Part shown: one piece after another, positions 1-5,175 of the stretch
Numbering within the stretch: position 1 is the first letter of the stretch
Layout of the letters: every line of letters starts with the position of its first letter
Notes under the pieces: model-generated
Databases searched by the model: none
The model's input: only the letters and a program-made list of their open reading frames with translations
Told to the model about the DNA's origin: nothing
Made by a program: the position numbers and the translations under genes
Origin: an uncultured Collinsella sp.
GTDB lineage: Bacteria; Actinomycetota; Coriobacteriia; Coriobacteriales; Coriobacteriaceae
NCBI GenBank assembly: GCA_902494855.1
Contig: CABUVC010000089.1
Span: 1-6,759 of the forward strand
Length of the DNA: 6,759 bases
Direction of reading: 5' to 3'

Positions 1-19
1 AACTATTTCACCGCAACTT
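1..19. repeat. Partial copy of the palindromic repeat found at 1262-1332
   Basis: The first 19 bases are identical to positions 1313-1331, the outer part of the right arm of the large palindrome downstream of the 193-1200 gene. Identity stops at base 20 (t here, a at 1332). Because the window begins inside the match, the rest of this copy, perhaps a whole palindrome, is expected just upstream. The two copies bracket the AbiEi-like gene. A 19-base exact match in a window this size is not expected by chance. Confidence 0.8.
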
Positions 20-192
20 TCTGTAAGGGTGGTTTTTAGTACCGCCGAGGGGCACAAATCAACCGTTTGCCGATATGTTTGGCTCTGACTCATGACTCTG
101 ACCTGCCCCGTCAAGCTTTTGGTCAGTTCATGGCAAGGTCTGGCGTACCAAATATGGGATAGCGTAGTGTCATTCACTCCCCCCTCGAGACC
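20..192. other. Intergenic leader of the AbiEi-like gene, with two weak hairpins
   Basis: No gene is visible here. A short hairpin pairs 28-33 with 41-46 (one G-T pair, 7-nt loop). A larger imperfect one pairs 91-95 plus 98-103 with 121-126 plus 128-132 around a 17-nt loop. Neither is followed by a T tract, so neither is a convincing terminator. I see no good -35/-10 pair for the following gene. AT-rich sequence around 151-162 could hold a poor -10. Confidence 0.4.
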
Positions 193-1200
193 ATGGGGTC
201 GAAAATGAGTCATGATAAACGCTGCTCCAAACCGCAAGTAGAGCTGTTCTTCCGGTTATTCGAGGCCCATCATGGCGGGCATCTGTTTGTAGCTACCAAA
301 AAATGGGATGAACGCTGTGCCTACGCGCTCATGCAAAAAGAGATGATTATTCGACTCTACAACCATGTCTACGCCGATCCCGCGTATTGGAATGACCTCG
401 ACGTCGAAGATCGCATCTTTCAATTGGCATCCGCTATTGCGGTCGTTGAACCGGATGCCGTGTTTTGTGGAGCAACGGCGGCACTGCTCTATGGCATCGG
501 TTCTGCATATTCGCTTCTCGACAAGGTGCAAGTGCTGCTGCCGCGTTCCACCAGACGCGATATGTACGAATTCGTTGAATACCGACGCTGGCGGCCGGGC
601 GACGTATGGCAGCTCGGCCCGTTTACGTTAACGGATCCATATCGCACTGTGGTCGACATCGCCCGAACGAGCGCTTTTCGATATGCGCTAGGCTATGTCG
701 ACGGGTTGGCTCGTGAGTACGGTGTCGAGCGTGAAGAATTGCGTGCATATGCACAAGCGAACTGCCGCGGACTGCACGGCATTGCGCGCGCATTTGACGT
801 TTTTGAACACATGGATGGCAGATCGGATAACGGTGGAGAATCCGAAGCACGGGCGGCAATGATTCTGGCGGGAGTTGCCGCTCCCGAACTTCAGGTTGAA
901 ATCACTCGACCGGGAAACGCCGGCTGTTATTTGGCAGATTACGGCTGGCAGATGCCAAACGGCTCTTGGATGTTGGCTGAGCTGCATGGACTAGGCAAGT
1001 TTGAGGACGATGCCCAAAATGATCCGGAACATACTGCGGCAAAAACCTATCGAGCTGCCCTCATGCGCGATGCGAACCTGCGTGCCATGGGCCACAACGT
1101 CATCCATTTCAAGCTCTCAGACACCTACGATGTCAAAGCGTTCGGCTCCATGATGCGCGGCTACGGTATACCAACCACAAAACCCTACGCTGACTCCTGA
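193..1200 (+). CDS. AbiEi-like antitoxin/regulator-type protein with DUF559/Vsr-like C-terminal domain
   Basis: A 335-residue protein in two parts. Residues about 15-165 resemble the AbiEi-type N-terminal module of actinobacterial proteins: a helical start, a 'LYNHVYADP' segment like 'RGVYADP', then 'CGATAALLYGIGS' like the 'SHRSAALLHGL' motif. Residues about 215-315 resemble the DUF559/Vsr-like nuclease fold: ESEAR (216-220), AD-x-GW (D249), AELHGLGKF (E263, H265, K269), and the ending LRAMGHNVIHFKLSD. Its molecular role is unknown. AbiEi proteins are antitoxins of type IV systems, but no AbiEii-like nucleotidyltransferase toxin is adjacent, so a solo regulator or nuclease-like protein is as likely. 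The ATG at 193 has only a weak GAG 3 nt upstream. The ATG at 205, with GGGG at 195-198, is an alternative start. The gene is less GC-rich than its neighbours and is flanked by repeat copies, which suggests transfer. Confidence 0.7.
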   Translation: MGSKMSHDKRCSKPQVELFFRLFEAHHGGHLFVATKKWDERCAYALMQKEMIIRLYNHVYADPAYWNDLDVEDRIFQLASAIAVVEPDAVFCGATAALLYGIGSAYSLLDKVQVLLPRSTRRDMYEFVEYRRWRPGDVWQLGPFTLTDPYRTVVDIARTSAFRYALGYVDGLAREYGVEREELRAYAQANCRGLHGIARAFDVFEHMDGRSDNGGESEARAAMILAGVAAPELQVEITRPGNAGCYLADYGWQMPNGSWMLAELHGLGKFEDDAQNDPEHTAAKTYRAALMRDANLRAMGHNVIHFKLSDTYDVKAFGSMMRGYGIPTTKPYADS

Positions 1201-1261
1201 CCGGCTGTCCTCATCTTCTCGACAACAGAACCCATCATCGACCCAGACCGCTCAGCCTCAA
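1201..1261. other. Short spacer between the AbiEi-like gene and the palindrome
   Basis: Sixty-one bases with no ORF of note, no RNA gene and no T-tract terminator. The plus-strand gene has no intrinsic terminator of its own other than, possibly, the palindrome that follows. Confidence 0.4.
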
Positions 1262-1332
1262 TAAGTTGCGGTGAAATAGTTCCTGGATAACAGCTTTTGC
1301 GGCTAATCCAGGAACTATTTCACCGCAACTTA
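1262..1332. repeat. Perfect long palindrome: 27-bp inverted arms, 17-nt loop
   Basis: Positions 1262-1288 are the exact reverse complement of 1306-1332. The 17-nt loop, aacagcttttgcggcta, is not palindromic. No T tract follows on either strand, so this is not a standard terminator, although it lies between convergent transcription units (193-1200 plus; tRNAs minus). Nineteen bases of the right arm recur at 1-19. The perfect arms and the second copy point to a dispersed palindromic repeat, possibly the end of a small mobile cassette. No transposase is visible in the window, and I do not recognise the repeat family. Confidence 0.9.
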
Positions 1333-1362
1333 GAAGGGGATCAGGGGTCCCGGCATGTATAT

Positions 1363-1397
1363 GAAAACGGCTCTGATTCCAAAAGGAGCCAGAGCCA
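1363..1397 (-). terminator. Intrinsic terminator of the tRNA-Pro/tRNA-Gly unit
   Basis: On the minus strand, GGCTCTG (1396-1390) pairs with CAGAGCC (1375-1369). The upper stem adds TCC/GGA around a short loop, and GTTTTC follows (four T at 1367-1364). It begins 14 bases past the encoded CCA of tRNA-Gly, the expected place for the end of the tRNA transcript. The T tract is short. Confidence 0.75.
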
Positions 1398-1410
1398 TTC
1401 ATCTATCTTA

Positions 1411-1484
1411 TGGAGCGGGCGACGGGAATCGAACCCGCGTCATCAGCTTGGAAGGCTGGGGTTCTACCATTGAACTACGCCCGC
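1411..1484 (-). tRNA. tRNA-Gly(TCC)
   Basis: The minus strand folds as a complete 74-nt tRNA with encoded CCA (1413-1411) and discriminator T. The acceptor GCGGGCG pairs with CGCCCGC. The D stem is GTTC/GAAC, the anticodon loop is CTTCCAA with anticodon TCC (complement of 1450-1452), and the T arm has TTCGATT. The anticodon stem has one mismatch at its outer pair. It lies 6 bases downstream of tRNA-Pro, so the two are surely co-transcribed and processed. Confidence 0.97.
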
Positions 1485-1490
1485 AAGATA

Positions 1491-1567
1491 TGGTCGGGAC
1501 GACAGGATTTGAACCTGCGACATCCTGCTCCCAAAGCAGGCGCGCTACCAAACTGCGCCACGTCCCG
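1491..1567 (-). tRNA. tRNA-Pro(TGG)
   Basis: A complete 77-nt minus-strand tRNA with encoded CCA (1493-1491) and discriminator A. The acceptor CGGGACG pairs with CGTCCCG. The anticodon stem CCTGC/GCAGG closes the loop TTTGGGA with anticodon TGG (complement of 1531-1533). The T loop is TTCAAAT. It is the first gene of the tRNA pair, about 45 bases from the predicted transcript start, and its leader contains a small AAGGT/ACCTT hairpin (1597-1584). Confidence 0.97.
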
Positions 1568-1618
1568 AAGGTGTTGAGCAGCTAAGGTCTAAACCTTGCG
1601 TGTCCCAAAGCGAAGGAA

Positions 1619-1647
1619 ATTATAGGGGAGACTTCCCGCCTGTGCAA
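1619..1647 (-). promoter_or_regulatory. Promoter of the tRNA-Pro/tRNA-Gly unit
   Basis: On the minus strand a perfect TATAAT (1624-1619) is preceded, after a 17-base spacer, by TTGCAC (1647-1642), a partial match to the -35 consensus. Transcription would start near 1612 and run into tRNA-Pro at 1567. It lies 11 bases downstream of the brnQ stop codon. Confidence 0.75.
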
Positions 1648-1658
1648 GCGACGATACC

Positions 1659-3017
1659 CTAGCTCCTCGAATGTGCGACAAACCGGCTATGAAGCAGACC
1701 GATCACAAATGCCACCACGGCAACCGGCGCCCACGCGGCTCCAATGTCCGCCAGCGGCAGTGCATCGAATGGCAGCCACGCGCCCGCAAAGAACGCATCG
1801 CGGACCGAGGTGATCACACTCTGCACCGCGACCACGCCGCCGACCCAGACCCACACCTGCGGATGCGAGTCGCAAAAACCGTGCACCAGGCCCATCAGCA
1901 CCAGCACGATGGCAACGGGATACAAGGCGTTGAGCATGGGCACCGAGAACATGAGGATCACGTCGAGGCCCACGTTGGAGAGCACGCACGAAAACGCTGC
2001 GAACACAAAGGCGAGAATCGCAAAGGGACGGCGCATGGCCTCCTCGGAGGCCTCCGCTCCCCCTTTAACCACATACGTCTCGCAGAAGTAACGCGAGCAG
2101 CAGCTGATAAGGCCGATACACACGTTCATGCAGGCGAGGAAGAAGATGGCAAAGACCACGACCGTGCCGGCAAGGCCAAAGTGCATGGAAGCCGAACGAG
2201 CAAGGATGGCGGCGCCGTTGGTGGCATCGGGCATAACCGTGCCGAGCTGCATACCGGCAAGGCCCAAGCCGCAGTAGATGATGGCCATGAGCACGCCGGC
2301 AATCACACCGGAACGCGAAATCTCGAAGGCCACGCGCTTGTCATCGGTAACACCCAGCTCATGGATGGTCTCAGCGATGATGATGCCGAAGGCGAGCGAC
2401 GCGAGCAGGTCCATGGTCTGATAGCCAGTCAGAAAGCCCTGCACGGCGGCGCCTGCATCGTAGGGAGCCTGAGGCGCGGCAGCCGGTCCCAGCGGCGAGA
2501 TCACGGCAGCACCCACGACCAGCACGATGAGCGCAATGAGCGCGGGGCCCGTAATGCGGCCGAGCACGCGTGTGATAACACCCGGGCGCAGCGTGAGCAC
2601 AAACGCGACGACGAAGAACCCGATGGCAAACACCAGACGTGCCGTGCCGAGCGAAACGCCCTCGGGTAGCAGCGGCACCAGCATCTCGAAGGCCGTGGAG
2701 CTCGTGCGCGGAATAGCCAGGCACGGGCCGATGGCCAGATACACCGCCGCAACGAAGAATTCGCCAAATTTAGGATGCACGCGCCCGGCCAGCTCGCGGG
2801 CCGTGCCGGCGAGCGCGACGGCGATAAATCCCATAACAGGCAGACCGATAGCGGCAATCAAAAAGCCGATCATGGCAAGCGGCGTGGCCGTGCCGGCCTG
2901 AAGTGCCAGCAACGGCGGAATGATGAGGTTACCAGCGCCAAAGAGCATCGAGAACAGCGCAATGCCGACGGTAACGACATGGTCGGAACGCAGACCGCGC
3001 GGGGCGGATGAAGCCAT
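1659..3017 (-). CDS. brnQ: Branched-chain amino acid transport carrier BrnQ (LIVCS family)
   Basis: A 452-residue, strongly hydrophobic protein that should span the cytoplasmic membrane about twelve times. Members of the LIVCS family import leucine, isoleucine and valine with Na+ or H+. The first helix carries the family signature (FSMLFGAGNLIIPP), followed by glycine- and proline-rich helices and a family-typical segment QGFLTGYQTMDLLASLAFG near residue 195. Length matches the family norm of about 430-460. I chose ATG 3017, because AAAGGTG (3029-3023) sits 5 bases upstream of it. A GTG at 3023 would overlap that ribosome binding site. The start lies only 23 bases after the terminator of the selenium operon, so transcription must come from a promoter in or before that hairpin, or from read-through. 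No clear terminator follows before the tRNA promoter. Confidence 0.93.
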   Translation of the reverse strand: MASSAPRGLRSDHVVTVGIALFSMLFGAGNLIIPPLLALQAGTATPLAMIGFLIAAIGLPVMGFIAVALAGTARELAGRVHPKFGEFFVAAVYLAIGPCLAIPRTSSTAFEMLVPLLPEGVSLGTARLVFAIGFFVVAFVLTLRPGVITRVLGRITGPALIALIVLVVGAAVISPLGPAAAPQAPYDAGAAVQGFLTGYQTMDLLASLAFGIIIAETIHELGVTDDKRVAFEISRSGVIAGVLMAIIYCGLGLAGMQLGTVMPDATNGAAILARSASMHFGLAGTVVVFAIFFLACMNVCIGLISCCSRYFCETYVVKGGAEASEEAMRRPFAILAFVFAAFSCVLSNVGLDVILMFSVPMLNALYPVAIVLVLMGLVHGFCDSHPQVWVWVGGVVAVQSVITSVRDAFFAGAWLPFDALPLADIGAAWAPVAVVAFVIGLLHSRFVAHSRS

Positions 3018-3040
3018 AGGCACACCTTTCGGGTCGAAAC

Positions 3041-3070
3041 AAAAACGGGACGGGCAAAAGACCCGTCCCG
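3041..3070 (-). terminator. Strong intrinsic terminator of the selenium operon
   Basis: On the minus strand CGGGACGGG (3070-3062) pairs perfectly with CCCGTCCCG (3054-3046) around a 7-base loop, and five T follow (3045-3041). It is 14 bases beyond the stop codon of the class V aminotransferase gene, so it should end the glycosyltransferase-selD-yedF-DUF3343-desulfurase transcript. It also lies directly in front of brnQ, where it could act as an attenuator. Confidence 0.92.
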
Positions 3071-3084
3071 CAAGTATATACGCT

Positions 3085-4224
3085 CTAGCAGGCTAAATCG
3101 CGCAAAGCGTCAATCGCAGTATCGACTTCTTCGTCCGTGTTGAAATACCCAAACGAGAAGCGAACGATACCCTGGCGCTCGGTCCCGAGCGCGCGGTGCA
3201 TGAGCGGGGCGCAATGGGCGCCGGGGCGCGTCGCAATCCCCCACCCTTGCATAAGCGCGTCCGAGATCTCGGCAGAGTCGATATCGCCCACATTGAGTGA
3301 GACGATCGCCGAGCGCACGGGCTGGTCAAACGCACCGTAGAGCGCAATGCCGGGGATTTCGCGAACGCCGTCGAGGAAGCGCTCTGCAAGCGAGCGCTCA
3401 TGCGCCGCAATCGCCTCGACCCCGCCTTGTGCCTCGATAAAGTCGAGACCGGCGGAAAGGCCTGCGATACCGTGACCGTTGAGCGTGCCCGCCTCAAGGC
3501 GCGTGGGCCACTCAAGTGGCTGCAGTGGGTCAAAGCTGTGAACACCGGTGCCACCCATGGCCCACGGAGCCACGTCAATGCCTTCCGCCACGGCCAGGCC
3601 GCCGGTGCCTTGAGGACCCATGAGCCCCTTGTGGCCGGTAAAGCACACAACATCGAGCCCCATGGCATCCATGTCAATCTTCGCCGTGCCGACAGACTGC
3701 GAGGCGTCGACGATCACCAGCGCACCTGCCGCATGCGCGATGGCAGACACACGCGAAACGTCGACCGCGTTGCCGGTCACATTGGAGGCGTGCGTCACCA
3801 CCACGGCACGCGTGCCCGGCGTGACCAGCTGCTCGAGCTCGTCGTAGTCGAGCACGCCGTTCGCGTCGCAGCCCGCATGCTCAACGGTAACGTCCTGCTC
3901 TACCGCCAGGCGGTTGAGCGGACGCAGCACGGAGTTGTGCTCGAGCACCGTCGTGACCACGCGGTCGCCGGGGCGCACCACCCCGTTGATGGCGGTGTTG
4001 AGCGCCGCCGTAGAGTTGGGCGTAAAGCACACATGGTCCGCCCTCGGGCAACCCAAAAGGTGCGCGAGCTTGGCACGGCAAGCGTGAATCGTACGAGCGG
4101 CATCGAGGGCACCAGACGTGGCACCGCGCCCGGCATTGCCAAGCGAACACATCGCCTGCGTCACGGCGCCGATGACCGTCTGCGGCTTGTGCATGGTCGT
4201 CGCCGCGTTATCCAGGTAGATCAC
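3085..4224 (-). CDS. Class V aminotransferase, cysteine desulfurase family (EF2568-like, selenium-linked)
   Basis: A 379-residue PLP enzyme of the cysteine desulfurase/selenocysteine lyase fold. Visible landmarks: IYLDNAATT at the N terminus, TPNSTAALN (about 68-76), LEHNS with the PLP-stacking His96, VDASQ with Asp173 and Gln176, TGHKGLMGP with the PLP-binding Lys199, and RPGAHCAP with the catalytic Cys338. It should remove S or Se from cysteine or selenocysteine as a protein persulfide or selenide. The subfamily is known to sit beside selD and yedF, so selenium delivery is the likely role (inference). The GTG at 4224 was chosen because GGAGG (4236-4232) lies 7 bases before it, it gives the standard MIYLDNAATT start, and it overlaps the previous stop as GTGA. 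The GTG at 4239 lies upstream of that site. Last gene of the operon. Confidence 0.92.
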   Translation of the reverse strand: MIYLDNAATTMHKPQTVIGAVTQAMCSLGNAGRGATSGALDAARTIHACRAKLAHLLGCPRADHVCFTPNSTAALNTAINGVVRPGDRVVTTVLEHNSVLRPLNRLAVEQDVTVEHAGCDANGVLDYDELEQLVTPGTRAVVVTHASNVTGNAVDVSRVSAIAHAAGALVIVDASQSVGTAKIDMDAMGLDVVCFTGHKGLMGPQGTGGLAVAEGIDVAPWAMGGTGVHSFDPLQPLEWPTRLEAGTLNGHGIAGLSAGLDFIEAQGGVEAIAAHERSLAERFLDGVREIPGIALYGAFDQPVRSAIVSLNVGDIDSAEISDALMQGWGIATRPGAHCAPLMHRALGTERQGIVRFSFGYFNTDEEVDTAIDALRDLAC

Positions 4225-4472
4225 CGCACGACCTCCCACATATCGATCACGGTAAAGCCCTCGGTGGGAACGCCTGCCGCGGCAAGCTCGCCGCGTAGCA
4301 GCTCCTCATCTGCAGGCAGGGCTTTCCACGCCAGACCGCAGCCAGCGGCGACCTCCCCGGGCACGGGAATCGTTCGCCCGGGAAGGCCGCGCTCGATACA
4401 CAGGGACTCGCAGCCCATGGCGGCCGCCGTGGTGGGAAACGTGATGACAAGCGCCGGGCGCTTCTCCCTCAT
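4221..4472 (-). CDS. DUF3343 putative Se/S carrier-like protein
   Basis: A small, probably cytosolic protein of 83 residues. It matches the DUF3343 type: an early hydrophobic strand (ALVITFPTTAAAMGCE), a proline/glycine turn (PGRTIPVPGEVAAGCGLAWK) with the conserved Cys in CGLAW, and a short C-terminal strand (FTVIDMW). The family is called Se/S carrier-like from its neighbourhood; its chemistry is unproven. The ATG at 4472 was chosen over the TTG at 4487 because GGAG (4481-4478) lies 5 bases before it. It follows yedF after 19 bases and its TGA overlaps the GTG of the next gene, so its translation is probably coupled to the desulfurase. Confidence 0.85.
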   Translation of the reverse strand: MREKRPALVITFPTTAAAMGCESLCIERGLPGRTIPVPGEVAAGCGLAWKALPADEELLRGELAAAGVPTEGFTVIDMWEVVR

Positions 4473-4491
4473 GGCAACTCCAACCAATACG

Positions 4492-5118
4492 CTACGGGCG
4501 CACGACGCGCACGGCCTGCTCCATCTTCTCCACGATCACGTACATGTTGGTGACCTCGCCCACCGCAAGCTGGTCTTTAATACCATAGTGGTCGAGGCAG
4601 GTACCGCAGGTGAGAATCTCGACACCCTGCTCGGCCAGGCCCTTCAGGTCATCGAGCACCGGCGAGCCCTCGACGGTGAGCTTGGCGCCGCCGTTGTAGA
4701 ACAGCATGGTCGCGGGCAGCTCCTCCTGCTGCGTCACAGCAAAGATAAACGCCTTCATGAGCTTGTGGCCCAACTCGTCGTCGCCACGGCCCATGCAATC
4801 GGTGTAGACGGAAATGACGAGTTTGCCCTTGCCGGCGCTGGCGTCGCAAAAAGCAACACCGTCCTGCTCGGGGTCCGCAACGGCCACGGCACCGGCGGTC
4901 ACGACAGTCACGTGCCACTCGGCGTCCGAGATCTTCTCGACCGAGGCCGCGCAGCCCTTCTCCTGCGCCATCTTGGAGATGTTCTTGACGGCGGTCTCGT
5001 TATCGACCGAGGTCACGACGGCACCCTCGCCATCAAGCTGTTTGAGTGCCTTAAGCGTCTTGACGACGGGCAGCGGGCAGGCATCGCCCATGGCATTGAC
5101 TTCAATTTTGGTAGACAT
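4492..5118 (-). CDS. yedF: Selenium metabolism protein YedF (TusA-like plus DsrE-like)
   Basis: A 208-residue cytosolic two-domain protein. Residues 1-75 form a TusA-like domain with the sulfur/selenium-carrier motif CPLP (Cys14). Residues about 98-205 form a DsrE-like domain with GRGDDELG (110-117), FYNGGAKLTVEGS (about 140-152) and a CGTC pair (Cys171, Cys174). This layout is that of the YedF family, which co-occurs with selD. It is thought to bind and relay selenium, though the reaction is not settled. The ATG at 5118 is preceded by AAAGGA (5130-5125) at 6 bases. The upstream extension to 5157 has no ribosome site and is not family-like. The 57-base gap from selD is the largest in the operon. 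It holds no convincing promoter or hairpin. Confidence 0.93.
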   Translation of the reverse strand: MSTKIEVNAMGDACPLPVVKTLKALKQLDGEGAVVTSVDNETAVKNISKMAQEKGCAASVEKISDAEWHVTVVTAGAVAVADPEQDGVAFCDASAGKGKLVISVYTDCMGRGDDELGHKLMKAFIFAVTQQEELPATMLFYNGGAKLTVEGSPVLDDLKGLAEQGVEILTCGTCLDHYGIKDQLAVGEVTNMYVIVEKMEQAVRVVRP

Positions 5119-5175
5119 AGTTTTTCCTTTCGAATAAATCGTTCTAGGACAGTACATAGCTCAATAAACGTGTCG

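Noticed and set aside
1201..1290. TGA stop of the AbiEi-like gene read as Sec, extending the frame
   Set aside because: The extension has no family-like sequence and no SECIS-type hairpin at the right distance; the protein is already complete.
1262..1332. Palindrome as a standard intrinsic terminator
   Set aside because: No T tract on either side, and the tRNA unit already has its own terminator at 1363-1397.
1411..1484. tRNA-Gly as an integration (att) site for the left-hand cassette
   Set aside because: No copy of the tRNA 3' end occurs elsewhere in the window and no integrase gene is visible.
1355..1585. Plus-strand ORF of 76 codons with GDGNRTRV and GFEPATS strings
   Set aside because: It is the antisense translation of the two tRNA genes, a common spurious protein in databases.
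1671..2669. Plus-strand open frame of 332 codons
   Set aside because: Antisense to brnQ, very rich in His, Arg and Asp, with no recognisable domain.
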